Shown: positions 45,877-55,183, counted from the first letter of the stretch. The stretch is 64,000 nucleotides of DNA from Oscillospiraceae bacterium (GCA_015069015.1 SVJK01000001.1:1-64000); one strand, 5' to 3'. Notes: generated from the letters alone by a model not told the origin. Translations and numbers: made by a program.

Positions 45877-46982
45877 TTGTTTTTCTCCTTTTTTTGCTCA
45901 AAATCCTTATCTGCCAGATCACAGTATTCCTTTATGATATCTATCTCCTTTGGATTATACGGATGATGATTTGGTCTGTAGAGGTCATGGAACCACTTTG
46001 TAAAATCAAAATTCATATCAGGGTTTTCTTCGTATTCATCCCACACCTTGTTCCATGGTTCATATGTCTGATACTTACCTGCAACAAAGCCCCAATTGTA
46101 GCAAGCGATGCCTTCAAGATAGAAAAGCGGAAACATTTCCTCAACTGTATTTCCATAGCATCTCCCGAGCCACTCGGTGTTTATTATGGGACGGTTGTAG
46201 GCTTTAAGTCTTTTGATTTCCTTTATGTTGTCCTGATAATCTGAATAACTGTGGTATGATATGATATCCGAATTCTCTATGGAATATTTCTCAGTTTCCA
46301 GAAGTTCCACTTTGGGATCGCCTCTGAAATTCCACACACAACTTGTTAAAGGCTGAATAGGATCAATTTCTCTTATTATTTCAAAGATTTTTTTAAGATG
46401 TGGCATTGTTATATCCTGACGGTTACTGTTGCCCGCTTCGTTATATACATCCCAGATAATAATTCTCTCATCGTTTTTATGTTTTTCAACAATTTCTTGT
46501 ATCATCCGGTAATACTGCTCTCTTGATTCTTCCTCGTCAAGAACATGGAATCCCGGAACAGAAAATGTGCCATGCTGAGAATTTTTTCTTCCTCCATGGT
46601 AGCCCCAGTCATAGGTCTGAACACCGATTTTCGGTTCTTTCCATGCATCATTTTTGGGTGGCATACAATCATTTGCAAGAACTACCGTTGCAGTCATATT
46701 ATGCTTTTTAAGCATATCAAGATATCTGTCAAAGCGTTCAAAAAAAGTGTCATGCTCATCTCTCCAGACCACAAAATCCACTACAAGACGTAAACTGTTA
46801 AAACCAATACTCTCAGCAAGAGTGAGTTCCTTCTCTGCAGTTTCCATTCTTTTCTCAAATCCAAGAGATTGCCACTGGTCAATTCTATTGGCACAGTCTG
46901 CGCTCATGTAGTTACATCCTCTAATCCAGGGACGGGAATTGTACCAGTTCCATATTCTTTCTTCTGACCATCGTTTTCCCAT
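45873..46982 (-). CDS. cellulase-superfamily (GH5/GH2 clan A-like) glycoside hydrolase
   Basis: A 369-residue TIM-barrel hydrolase without signal peptide, so intracellular. IIIWDVYNEAGNSNRQ carries the acid/base NE motif at strand 4, and RPIINTEWLGRCYG carries the nucleophile Glu near strand 7. The start region WNWYNSRPWIRGCNYMSADCANRIDQW resembles xylanase/mannanase-like proteins of sugar-acid operons. ATG 46982 is spaced from AAAGGAG; the GTG two codons earlier is too close. It probably releases a galactosyl or aldonic-acid unit that feeds dgoD. Precise family uncertain. Confidence 0.7.
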   Translation of the reverse strand: MGKRWSEERIWNWYNSRPWIRGCNYMSADCANRIDQWQSLGFEKRMETAEKELTLAESIGFNSLRLVVDFVVWRDEHDTFFERFDRYLDMLKKHNMTATVVLANDCMPPKNDAWKEPKIGVQTYDWGYHGGRKNSQHGTFSVPGFHVLDEEESREQYYRMIQEIVEKHKNDERIIIWDVYNEAGNSNRQDITMPHLKKIFEIIREIDPIQPLTSCVWNFRGDPKVELLETEKYSIENSDIISYHSYSDYQDNIKEIKRLKAYNRPIINTEWLGRCYGNTVEEMFPLFYLEGIACYNWGFVAGKYQTYEPWNKVWDEYEENPDMNFDFTKWFHDLYRPNHHPYNPKEIDIIKEYCDLADKDFEQKKEKNK

Positions 46983-46997
46983 TTTCACATCTCCTTT

Positions 46998-48149
46998 TTA
47001 CCAGTCTGCCACAGAACCATCTTCAAAATACTGTCTTGGAGTTGTCCATTTTCCGTCGTAGATTTTATCTTTTAATGCCTCTTCATCAAGTTCAACACCA
47101 AGCCCCGGTCCTTTTGGAACATCAATGTAACCGTCTTTTATCACAAAAGGATTCCTGATATATCCCACACCAAGGTCGGATTTATCGGGATTTCCCGGAT
47201 GCTCCTGAACAAGGAAGTTGGGTATGCAGGCATCAAGTTGGATACAGGATGCAAGTGATATGGGGCCAAGGGGATTGTGAGGTGCAACAGAGCCAAAGTA
47301 CAGTTCTGACATTGCAGCAATTTTTCTGCCTTCAAATATACCTCCGCAGTGACAGATGTCAGGCTGAACAACGCTTACTGCCTGCTTTTCCAGAAGTTCT
47401 CTGTATTGCCATTTTCCAAAAAGTCTCTCCCCTGCGGCAATCGGAACAGAAGTTGAACGTGCAATATTTACCATACAGTCCACGTTTTCAGGAAGACAGG
47501 GTTCTTCTATAAAAAAGGGCGTATAGGGTTTCAGTTCCTCGGCAAGTCTTATAGCCATAGCAGGACTTACTCTTCCGTGAAAATCTATGGCAAGATCCAC
47601 ACCCATGCCAATCTTTTCCCTTATTGCCCTGAAACGTTCAACGTGTTTTTGCGTGTTTTCAGGGGATTCTATTGCCTTTATCGGCGGAATTATGGAATAT
47701 TTAAGTGCAGTATATCCTTCATCAAGACGGCTTTGTGTGATTTCAAGCATTTCATCTATGGAAAAGTCACCGCCCACAGCCGCGCGTTTCACATGGGTGT
47801 ACATTCTGATTTTATCACGGCATTTTCCGCCCAGCATCTCATACACGGGACAGTTATAATATTTACCTTTTATGTCCCACATTGCCTGTTCTATTCCGCT
47901 TATGGCAGACAGCATCAAAGGTCCTCCACGATAAAAACCGCCGCGGTAAAGTGCCTGAACGTGGTGTTCAATCTGCATGGGATCTTTTCCTATAAGATAC
48001 TCCTCAAACTCATTTATAACCGCTTCAACTGCATTGGTATGTCCTTCAAGCACAGGTTCGCCAAGTCCCACAATATCTGTGTCGGTATACATTTTGAGAA
48101 ACATCCATCGAGGTTTAACTTTTATAAGTTCAATTCGTGTGATTTTCAT
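46998..48149 (-). CDS. dgoD: D-galactonate dehydratase
   Basis: A 383-residue enolase-superfamily (mandelate racemase subgroup) enzyme converting D-galactonate to 2-keto-3-deoxy-D-galactonate. The 20s loop RGGFYRGGPLMLSAISGIEQAMWDIKGKYYNCPVYEMLGGK is highly characteristic. Mg2+ ligands are in LAIDFHG (Asp), FIEEPC (Glu) and AAGERLFG (Glu), with catalytic His in VAPHNPLGP. Length matches DgoD. It sits 2 nt after the MBL-fold gene in one operon with the aldolase and kinase, completing the DeLey-Doudoroff pathway. Confidence 0.92.
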   Translation of the reverse strand: MKITRIELIKVKPRWMFLKMYTDTDIVGLGEPVLEGHTNAVEAVINEFEEYLIGKDPMQIEHHVQALYRGGFYRGGPLMLSAISGIEQAMWDIKGKYYNCPVYEMLGGKCRDKIRMYTHVKRAAVGGDFSIDEMLEITQSRLDEGYTALKYSIIPPIKAIESPENTQKHVERFRAIREKIGMGVDLAIDFHGRVSPAMAIRLAEELKPYTPFFIEEPCLPENVDCMVNIARSTSVPIAAGERLFGKWQYRELLEKQAVSVVQPDICHCGGIFEGRKIAAMSELYFGSVAPHNPLGPISLASCIQLDACIPNFLVQEHPGNPDKSDLGVGYIRNPFVIKDGYIDVPKGPGLGVELDEEALKDKIYDGKWTTPRQYFEDGSVADW

Positions 48150-48151
48150 TA

Positions 48152-48832
48152 TTATCTCTCCTGCAATTCTATTTCTTCATAAACAGATGGTACAACCTTA
48201 TTTTCAAAGGGGAAATCATCAAGGCTGAGACTATCAAAAAGTCCGCAGTGATATGGTATTGCAACTGCTCCCACCTTTGTGCAAAAGGCGGCGGCATCTG
48301 TCATATTCATATTGTTGCCAACGCCGTTTACAGGAAGGAATATGTAGTCGATATCAGGCGGGAGACCATCTAAAACATCTGTATTATAAAGAGTGTCTCC
48401 GGTAATGTAATATTTCTTTCCTTCAGCCTCAACAATAATTCCGATTGCGCAGTGGTCGGAGTGTTCCGCTTTTACTGCAGTAAATCTCACATTCCCCTCA
48501 GTCCAGACTGTTCCGGGATTAAACTCAACATAATTATTATCACCGCCAAATTTTCTCACGCTATCCCAGGCATTGGCGGATGCCAGCACCAGAACACCCG
48601 AATCATCTTTAAGGTAGTGTTTCAGAGTTTCAGGATCTGTGTGATCAAGATGATTGTGAGTGAGAAGTATTATGTCGGGCTTTATTTTCAGAAATTTTTC
48701 ACAAACAGGTATTCTGCGTCTGTTTTTCGGATTAATTTTTTCAACGCTGTCGGAAAGGTAGGGATCGGAAATTATGATTTTTCCGTCTGTTTCAAACATA
48801 AGACCTGCCTGACCGAGCCATGTAATTTTCAT
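48152..48832 (-). CDS. MBL-fold metal-dependent hydrolase (UlaG-like)
   Basis: A 226-residue metallo-beta-lactamase-fold hydrolase. The metal motif is ILLTHNHLDHTDPETL (HxHxDH); further ligands lie in VKAEHSDHCAIG and YITGDTLYN, with a C-terminal IPYHCGLF. The architecture is close to UlaG-type lactonases. ATG 48832 follows GGGAGG by 7 nt; the 16-codon extension is discarded. First gene of the galactonate operon. It could hydrolyse galactonolactone to galactonate, which would otherwise be a missing step. That role is inferred. Confidence 0.8.
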   Translation of the reverse strand: MKITWLGQAGLMFETDGKIIISDPYLSDSVEKINPKNRRRIPVCEKFLKIKPDIILLTHNHLDHTDPETLKHYLKDDSGVLVLASANAWDSVRKFGGDNNYVEFNPGTVWTEGNVRFTAVKAEHSDHCAIGIIVEAEGKKYYITGDTLYNTDVLDGLPPDIDYIFLPVNGVGNNMNMTDAAAFCTKVGAVAIPYHCGLFDSLSLDDFPFENKVVPSVYEEIELQER

Positions 48833-49013
48833 ATATCTTCCTCCCTTCGGATGAGTAAACCATGATTTATATATTTTCACAACATTTTACTTATAATGTA
48901 CTATAAAACTTTTCATTTATCAAGCAAAATCTCGTGGATATTCTTTCACATTTTTCTGTACTTGACTAATTTACCGTGCTATGATACCATTTTTGTATAA
49001 TGAGGTGATTCAA

Positions 49014-50099
49014 ATGACATGCTTTGCCATCGGTGAGCCACAGTACGAATGCAGTAACTGGTACAAAAGAATATTTGGCGGACTTTTAAACGAAAAAAAG
49101 CAAAAACGTTTTATGCTTATTCTCCTCTCATGCATTGAAGAACTTAATGAATTTTTTGTAACAGAAAACGACGTGCTTTTTGTCATAGGTTCCGATGCAG
49201 CATGGCTTGATGAAATAACAGATACCGCCAAAACCTTTTTCCAAAACAGAATTATAGTTATGGGCAATCACACTCCCGGCCTCGGAGGAAAAACCTATTC
49301 TGTTGTGACCGGAGATATTTCAAAAGATATGAATACTCTTTACACACATCTCAAGTCTTGCGGCAGTACAAAAATATGTCTTTACGGAGTCAATCCCAAT
49401 TCTACAAGTGACAAATTCAAGGAAGAAGCATTTTTTGCTCTGGAGCCCTGCAAAGACAACGTGTTTTATAACAGAGGTTCACTTGTTCGTTGTTTTGAAG
49501 ACTTTTCAAAAAGACAATCAGAGTTTGACGGTTGTATTTGTGTCAATGATTTTGCGGCAATTTCCCTTATAAGTCATCTTGAAAACAAAGAAAGCATATT
49601 CATTGCAAGTTATGGCGGCAACAGCCTCGTCACCATGCACAAACCTGCTATAACTCATGTGAAATCAAATCTTGATTGTTTTGCAGGTGCAGGACTTGAA
49701 CTTGCAAAACTGCTTTGTAAGAATAAAAATATTAACTCAGTTATAATATATATTTCAAGTACATTTGTTACCGGAGAAACAACCGGCAATGTATCTGATA
49801 AGCAATTTGAAAAAGTTTCTTTGAAAAATGATGCCGAAAATTCCGGCGACAAACTTTTCTACTCAGATGAAGAAGTGAAAAGGCTTATTAAAATCGAAAC
49901 CCTGCTCTCTTCCCTTTGTGATCCCGACTTTATTATTGTTGAATTGATGCTGGAGGGAAACACCTATGAGGAAATTGCATCAAGGGTCAATATGTCTGTA
50001 AACGGAATAAAATATAAACTTAAAAATATGTTTGAAATATGTCAGGTGAAAACAAGGCAGGAATTTTGCACGTTGCTCAGACAACTGAGAATATTTTAA
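49014..50099 (+). CDS. transcriptional regulator with LacI-like sensor region and C-terminal LuxR-type HTH
   Basis: A 361-residue protein divergent from the galactonate operon and therefore its probable regulator. The C-terminal 65 residues (DPDFIIVELMLEGNTYEEIASRVNMSVNGIKYKLKNMFEICQVKTRQEF) are a GerE/LuxR-type HTH. The middle (residues 150-260) reads like the C-lobe of a LacI/periplasmic-binding sensor: FDGCICVNDFAAISLISHLENKE, FIASYGGNSLVTMHKPAITHVKSNLDCFAGAGLELAKLL. There is no N-terminal LacI HTH. ATG 49014 follows GAGGTG by 6 nt. A swapped-domain arrangement of this kind is unusual; the ligand is probably a galactose-derived acid. Confidence 0.7.
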   Translation: MTCFAIGEPQYECSNWYKRIFGGLLNEKKQKRFMLILLSCIEELNEFFVTENDVLFVIGSDAAWLDEITDTAKTFFQNRIIVMGNHTPGLGGKTYSVVTGDISKDMNTLYTHLKSCGSTKICLYGVNPNSTSDKFKEEAFFALEPCKDNVFYNRGSLVRCFEDFSKRQSEFDGCICVNDFAAISLISHLENKESIFIASYGGNSLVTMHKPAITHVKSNLDCFAGAGLELAKLLCKNKNINSVIIYISSTFVTGETTGNVSDKQFEKVSLKNDAENSGDKLFYSDEEVKRLIKIETLLSSLCDPDFIIVELMLEGNTYEEIASRVNMSVNGIKYKLKNMFEICQVKTRQEFCTLLRQLRIF

Positions 50100-50108
50100 A
50101 ACAAAAGA

Positions 50109-50147
50109 GGGGTTGCAAATTAATTCGGCAAATTAATTTACAGCCCC
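50109..50147. terminator. hairpin between the regulator and rdgB
   Basis: GGGGTTGCAAATTAATT pairs with the segment ending CAGCCCC (one mismatch, one G-U) around CGGCA. Its 25-nt core is identical to the core of the hairpin at 12797-12843. Confidence 0.6.
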
Positions 50148-50152
50148 ATATT

Positions 50153-50734
50153 TTATATGGTATCCAGAAAATCTCTTAATTTTTCGAGTGCTTTAAACCT
50201 GTGACTTATGGAATTCTTCTCTTCGTCCGAAATTTCAGAAAAAGTTCTTTTGAAATCTTCCACATAGAAAACAGGATCAAATCCGAATCCGTTTTCGCCT
50301 CGGAGTTCATCAATTATGAGTCCTTCGCACTCGCCTCTGAATGTGTGCTTTTCGCCGTTTGGCATCAAAAGTGCAATGCAGGATACAAAACGTGCAGTTT
50401 TTTCTTCGGGTTTATAATCTTTGAGATTGAAAAGAAGTTTTTCAATTCCCTGCATGGGAGTTGTCCCCTCTCCTGCATAGCGGGCGCTGTAAAGTCCGGG
50501 AGCACCGTCTAAGACGTCAACCTCAAGACCTGAATCGTCTGCAATGATGATTTTATCTGTGTATGCCCTTATAGCCTCTGCCTTTAAAAATGCATTTTCT
50601 TCATAGGTTACTCCTGTTTCATCAACTTCAATGTCTGCTCCCACATCACTTTGTGAGAGAACATTGTGAGATGAAAGAATCTTTTTGATTTCAGAAAGTT
50701 TCCCTTTGTTATTTGTTGCAACTACTATATCCAT
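50153..50734 (-). CDS. rdgB: XTP/dITP diphosphatase (RdgB/HAM1 family)
   Basis: A 193-residue house-cleaning enzyme hydrolysing non-canonical purine triphosphates (XTP, ITP, dITP). Motifs: VVATNNKGKLSEIKKIL (SxNxxK-type phosphate site), IADDSGLEVDVLDGAPGLYSARYAGEG, GFGFDPVFYV and ISHRFKALEKL. ATG 50734 follows GGAG by 8 nt; the 13-residue extension overlaps the galK 3' end. 16 nt downstream of galK, so probably co-transcribed. Confidence 0.93.
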   Translation of the reverse strand: MDIVVATNNKGKLSEIKKILSSHNVLSQSDVGADIEVDETGVTYEENAFLKAEAIRAYTDKIIIADDSGLEVDVLDGAPGLYSARYAGEGTTPMQGIEKLLFNLKDYKPEEKTARFVSCIALLMPNGEKHTFRGECEGLIIDELRGENGFGFDPVFYVEDFKRTFSEISDEEKNSISHRFKALEKLRDFLDTI

Positions 50735-50750
50735 GATTTTTTCTCCGGTA

Positions 50751-51935
50751 TTATAAAATTTCTTTTCCGCCATCTCCCGTTTCGGTTACATAAAAATCGG
50801 GTTTTATGCCGGTTTTTTCTTCGTAATTCTTTCCGACTTTTTCAATGTATTCATCAACGCTTGCACCATCCACAATGCTGACCGTACATCCGCCAAAGCC
50901 TGCGCCTGTCATTCTTGAACCGATTACTCCCTTTATCTTTCTTGCCTCATCCACCATGGTGTCGAGTTCAAAGCAACTTACTTCGTAATTATCACGCAAA
51001 GAATCATGGGAACTGTTCATAAGTTTTCCGAAAGTTTCTATGTCACCGCATTTAAGAGCATCCACGGCTCTCAAAACCCTGTCATCTTCTTCAATAACGT
51101 GGGTTACTCTTTTTAAAATCACCTCATCTGTTATAAGATGTTTGTGGGTGTCAAATTCTTCCTTGCTGATTTCACCAAGGAAATTCTTTTCAGGCATTGC
51201 ACTCTTTAGAATCTCAAGACCTTTTTCACATTCTGCACGTCTTTCGTTATATTTTGAACTTCCGAGAGCGTGCTTTTTGTTGGTATTGGAAATTACAATT
51301 TTTTTGTTTCCAAGATCCAGAGGAACCAAAGAAAAATCAAGAGTTTTGCAATCCAGGAAAATTGCGTGGTTTTCTTTTCCCATACTTGAAGCAAACTGAT
51401 CCATAATACCGCAATTAACTCCTGCATACTCTCTTTCTGCTTTCTGAGAAATCTTTGCCATCTCTATCATATCAACTTTTTCATTCTTTCCGTTTTTCTC
51501 ATTGGAAAGTGTGGCAAAACAAAGCGCAGTTGAAACCTCATTTGCAGCAGATGATGAAAGTCCGCTTCCGTGGGGAACTGTGTCATGATACAAAAGGTCT
51601 GCACCGACTATTGTATATCCCGCCTCTGACAGAATATACATTACACCAATCTGATAATCCCCCCACTTGATGCCTTTGTAGGAATCGAGTTTTTTTATGT
51701 CTGCCTCAACAATATTCTCCAAGTCTGTGGCTTTAAGCCTTATGATATCATCATCTCTTTTTCTTGCAAGAACCGTGGTGTTCATCTTAAGAGCCGCAGG
51801 GAAAACATATCCGCCGTTATAGTCTGTATGCTCACCTATAAGATTTACTCTTCCGGGAGATGCAAAAACTCTGATATCAGATTCATCCCCGCCATAAATC
51901 TTAACAAATTCTTTTTTTAACTGTGAAATATTCAT
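50751..51935 (-). CDS. galK: galactokinase
   Basis: A 394-residue GHMP kinase converting galactose to galactose-1-phosphate. Signatures: FASPGRVNLIGEHTDYNGGYVFPAAL (galactose-binding), VPHGSGLSSSAANEVSTAL (ATP loop, GHMP motif 2), GVNCGIMDQFASSMG (catalytic Asp) and RMTGAGFGGCTVSIV (motif 3). galT/galE are not in the window. It lies between rdgB and a membrane-anchored lipocalin-like gene on the same strand, and near the galactonate operon. Confidence 0.95.
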   Translation of the reverse strand: MNISQLKKEFVKIYGGDESDIRVFASPGRVNLIGEHTDYNGGYVFPAALKMNTTVLARKRDDDIIRLKATDLENIVEADIKKLDSYKGIKWGDYQIGVMYILSEAGYTIVGADLLYHDTVPHGSGLSSSAANEVSTALCFATLSNEKNGKNEKVDMIEMAKISQKAEREYAGVNCGIMDQFASSMGKENHAIFLDCKTLDFSLVPLDLGNKKIVISNTNKKHALGSSKYNERRAECEKGLEILKSAMPEKNFLGEISKEEFDTHKHLITDEVILKRVTHVIEEDDRVLRAVDALKCGDIETFGKLMNSSHDSLRDNYEVSCFELDTMVDEARKIKGVIGSRMTGAGFGGCTVSIVDGASVDEYIEKVGKNYEEKTGIKPDFYVTETGDGGKEIL

Positions 51936-51947
51936 CTTTGCCTCTCC

Positions 51948-52700
51948 TTAAACTTTGTTATATATCCATTTTGCAAAACCGTCATTTACAATATAGTATT
52001 CCTGAGTTGACTGCCCAATAGTTATGAGAAGAATGTTATCTGTTATCTCATAGGTGCCGGCATACATTTCCTTTACAGGACTACCCTGCCCCGAATCAGT
52101 CTTTCCTGAATCTTTCACTATTTCAAGAATGGCGTTGTTGTCACTGTAGAGATTAATAATCTGCGTGTCACCGCTTTGAGGTGCACGGCTTACAAACATT
52201 GACTGCTGAGTTTCGCTTTTAAGATCAATGTCTCCTACAAAATAGTTTTTCGAGTCAACTATATATCCGTCACAAGCCCACATGGAATCCTGATAGGAAC
52301 CGCCGCTGTATAGTTTTATTTCGCCGTTTTCAAGTTTCCACTCACCGGTGAGTTTTATGTCCTCGCCTGTATCTATACTGTCATTTTTATATGACGGATC
52401 AAACCCGCCTGAAAACGTTCCCTCATATTCACCTGTGGGTTCATAAGTAAATTGATAGTACCAGCCGTCATTTTTATCAACATAGTACCCTGCAAAGGTC
52501 TGAGGACTAAGCTCTTTTTCTATTGTTTCAAGGTTTTCTCCGGGTGTTGCATCTGATGAAGAAAGGTGTTCCATTGCTGTTTGTGTTTTATGGTCACCTT
52601 TCTTTTTCACCCTCGGCCCGGTGAGTGAAAGAACAAGGATGAGAGCTGTTATGAATGCAACTGAAATCACCGATACTGTCACTACTGTTTTTTTGTTCAT
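51948..52700 (-). CDS. membrane-anchored protein with lipocalin-like outer domain
   Basis: A 250-residue protein: transmembrane helix at residues 5-28 (VVTVSVISVAFITALILVLSL), linker, then a beta-rich ectodomain (FAGYYVDKNDGWYYQFTYEPTGEYEGTFSGGFD, GEWKLENGEIKLYSGGSY, then MYAGTYEITDNILLITIGQSTQEYYIVNDGFAKWIY). ATG 52700 follows GGAGGGAG; the 22-residue extension is dropped. It follows the zinc-ribbon protein at 52793 and precedes galK by 12 nt. Same ectodomain style as the genes at 30736 and 31411. Unknown function. Confidence 0.55.
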   Translation of the reverse strand: MNKKTVVTVSVISVAFITALILVLSLTGPRVKKKGDHKTQTAMEHLSSSDATPGENLETIEKELSPQTFAGYYVDKNDGWYYQFTYEPTGEYEGTFSGGFDPSYKNDSIDTGEDIKLTGEWKLENGEIKLYSGGSYQDSMWACDGYIVDSKNYFVGDIDLKSETQQSMFVSRAPQSGDTQIINLYSDNNAILEIVKDSGKTDSGQGSPVKEMYAGTYEITDNILLITIGQSTQEYYIVNDGFAKWIYNKV

Positions 52701-52792
52701 TTCTTCTCCCTCCATATTCTTTGCACTTTGCAGTTTTTCCAAAATATTGGGATGTAAAAGTTTCAAATGAATTTTTTACATCCCCATTATAT

Positions 52793-53992
52793 TTATTTTG
52801 TGAGAATTACATTTGAAATTCCGGAATCCGTTACATAGAAGAAAGCAACGCTTCCGCCTATGCTTGCATATATTCCGTCATCTTCAACCTTATAGGTTCC
52901 TGCCTGCACATATTCCGGCATTCCTTCGGGTTCATATATAAAATATCCGTCACTGTACATACGGATAAAAACTTTCTGTGTTTCACCATAGTTATCCATC
53001 TCTATTGAATAAACCGTATAAAACTCATCCGTGGATTTTTCACGCTCGTAGTAGCATGACATATCAACAAGACCTTTTGAAGTTATTTTGAATTTTCCGA
53101 TTTCAGTTCCGGTCTCACCAAACAGTTTCAGAAATCCCTCTTCAATCTTGAAATATCCATGTTCTGTATCAAAAGCCAGTTCCTGAGATATACCCTTTTC
53201 AACATCAAATTCATTAACCCTGTCTTCGTAGCCGTTTGCTTTGATAAATCCCTCAAAGTCATCTTTGAGAGAACCTGTTCCTTTTATATATTCGTTATAC
53301 TGTTCATAAAGATATTCAGTTTCAATGAAGTTCATAATAACCTGATCGCGGATTCTTTTCTGAGTCATACCTGACACATATGTTCCGTCATATTCAACAG
53401 TATCGATAACAACGTCAGACTCTACCTGTTCTCCGGCTGCCGAATCTGCCGCAGAATCAACAATTGTATCATCGGGAATACTTTGCTCAGATGGTGTTGC
53501 ATTCTGAACACTTTTCTTTTCTGCAGTGAAAGTAAAATACACACCGTTTACCTGATCGCTGAATGTTCCGTCAAGCTCTTTTGCACTGATGCCGTCGACA
53601 TCTTTTATTGTGTCCTCCATTACAGCTTCGGAAATCTTTGCGACATAATCAACTTTAACTTTGCCGTCTCTTCTCGGTGCAATAAATTTGGTATATACCA
53701 AAAATGCAGCCAAAGCAACAAGAATTACAACTAAAACACCGGCAATAATTTTGAGAGTTTTATTGTTTTTTCCCTCTTCATCATTATCAGTTTGCACATC
53801 AATACTTTCTGAATCTTCCGTATTTTCGTTGATTACTGAATCTTCCGTATTTTCGTTGATTACTGAATCATCCGTGTTTTCGCTGATTACCGAATCTTCT
53901 TCTGCTTCTTGGGGGACATAGCCACAGTAAGGGCAAGTCAACTCCAAATCATCATATTCTTTTTTACATACAGGACATATTTTCATAGCCAA
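52793..53992 (-). CDS. zinc-ribbon membrane protein with lipocalin-like outer domain
   Basis: A 399-residue protein: zinc ribbon (ICPVCKKEYDDLELTCPYCGYV), an acidic linker with three imperfect copies of a nine-residue repeat (DSVINENTE), a transmembrane helix (about 79-100, IIAGVLVVILVALAAFLVYT) and an ectodomain including TYVSGMTQKRIRDQVIMNF and FKITSKGLVDMSCYYERE, ending GTYKVEDDGIYASIGGSVAFFYV. The TTG start at 53992 is spaced 10 nt from GGGAG; ATG 53986 is an alternative. Upstream partner of 51948. Unknown function; part of the zinc-ribbon/TM group of this genome. Confidence 0.6.
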   Translation of the reverse strand: MAMKICPVCKKEYDDLELTCPYCGYVPQEAEEDSVISENTDDSVINENTEDSVINENTEDSESIDVQTDNDEEGKNNKTLKIIAGVLVVILVALAAFLVYTKFIAPRRDGKVKVDYVAKISEAVMEDTIKDVDGISAKELDGTFSDQVNGVYFTFTAEKKSVQNATPSEQSIPDDTIVDSAADSAAGEQVESDVVIDTVEYDGTYVSGMTQKRIRDQVIMNFIETEYLYEQYNEYIKGTGSLKDDFEGFIKANGYEDRVNEFDVEKGISQELAFDTEHGYFKIEEGFLKLFGETGTEIGKFKITSKGLVDMSCYYEREKSTDEFYTVYSIEMDNYGETQKVFIRMYSDGYFIYEPEGMPEYVQAGTYKVEDDGIYASIGGSVAFFYVTDSGISNVILTK

Positions 53993-54132
53993 ATTAAATC
54001 AACTCCCATAATTTTTTATCTTGCCATCAATTATATCACATATTTATCTTTTACACAAGAATATTTATCATTTTACTTGTAAAAAATTTGTTAATTTTTT
54101 AATGTACTAATATTAAATATCTGTTACAACAA

Positions 54133-54161
54133 TTGACTATTTTTACATGTTGATTTATAAT
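54133..54161 (+). promoter_or_regulatory. promoter of the DUF1385-prmC operon
   Basis: TTGACT (54133-54138), 17-nt spacer, TATAAT (54156-54161), about 60 nt before the ATG. Confidence 0.75.
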
Positions 54162-54223
54162 TGTAGTAGTCGAAAATAGGGGGAGTATGTACTTTTTATA
54201 ATATTCTCAAACCGGAGGACAAG

Positions 54224-55183
54224 ATGAACAAAAAAAACGAAAATAAATGTTGTCATATGACTTCCATCGGCGGTCAGGCGGTAATTGAAGGTGTTATGAT
54301 GAAAGGCCCTTCAAAAATTGCAACCGCAGTGAGAAAATCGAGCGGTGAAATAGTCATTGATGAAAAGGAAACAAGTTCTTTCATTACAAAATATAAACTT
54401 AATAAAATTCCGATTTTAAGAGGTGTCCTTGCCTTTATAGATTCTATGGTTACAGGTGTTAAATGTCTTATGTTTTCTGCCGACCAGGTTGACCTTGAAG
54501 AAGGTGACTCATCCAATGAGCCCTCAAAATTTGAAAAATGGCTTGAAGATAAACTCGGCGACAAAATTAAAGACATTGCAATATATTTTGCTGTAGCGGT
54601 ATCTTTGGTATTCAGCGTTGGACTTTTCATGATTCTCCCAACGGTTATTGCCGGATTCTTCTCACGATTCATAAGTAACCGTATCGGTTTGAATCTTGTT
54701 GAGGGTGCCGTGAAAATCAGTATTTTCCTTTTATACCTTTGGGGCGTGTCCCATATGAGTGATATTAAAAGAGTTTTTGAATATCACGGTGCTGAACACA
54801 AAACCATAGCGGCATATGAAGCAGGAGTGGAACTCACCCCTGAAAATGCAAAAAAATACAGTCGCCTTCACCCAAGATGCGGCACAAGTTTTCTTTTAAT
54901 CGTTATGGTCATAAGCATACTTATGTTTTCTCTTTTTTCATGGAAAAACGTGTGGATACGCATAGGATACAGACTTTTGCTTCTCCCGGTAGTTGCAGGG
55001 GTGTCCTATGAAATCACAAAAATTGCAGGCAAAAAGCCCAATGGAATTGTCGGACTTTTGACAAAACCGGGGCTGTGGCTCCAGAAGCTCACAACAAGAG
55101 AGCCTGATGAGAGTCAACTTGAAGTTGCAATAGTTGCAATGAAAGCTGTTATTCCCGAAAACAAAGAAGATGACAAATGGTGA
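54224..55183 (+). CDS. DUF1385 membrane protein (YqhQ-like)
   Basis: A 319-residue protein. The signature TSIGGQAVIEGVMMKGPSKIATAVRK at the N-terminus and EYHGAEHKTIAAYEAGVELTPENAKKYSRLHPRCGTSFLL in the middle define DUF1385. Four to five hydrophobic helices (near 115-145, 160-180, 225-270) indicate a membrane protein, possibly a metal-dependent enzyme given the conserved His/Cys. Its place immediately before prmC (7-nt overlap) is the standard Firmicutes arrangement. Function unknown. Confidence 0.9.
   Translation: MNKKNENKCCHMTSIGGQAVIEGVMMKGPSKIATAVRKSSGEIVIDEKETSSFITKYKLNKIPILRGVLAFIDSMVTGVKCLMFSADQVDLEEGDSSNEPSKFEKWLEDKLGDKIKDIAIYFAVAVSLVFSVGLFMILPTVIAGFFSRFISNRIGLNLVEGAVKISIFLLYLWGVSHMSDIKRVFEYHGAEHKTIAAYEAGVELTPENAKKYSRLHPRCGTSFLLIVMVISILMFSLFSWKNVWIRIGYRLLLLPVVAGVSYEITKIAGKKPNGIVGLLTKPGLWLQKLTTREPDESQLEVAIVAMKAVIPENKEDDKW

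Noticed and set aside
47577..48182. 201-residue plus-strand ORF opposite dgoD
   Set aside because: Antisense to a clear galactonate dehydratase; His/Phe-rich, no ribosome site.
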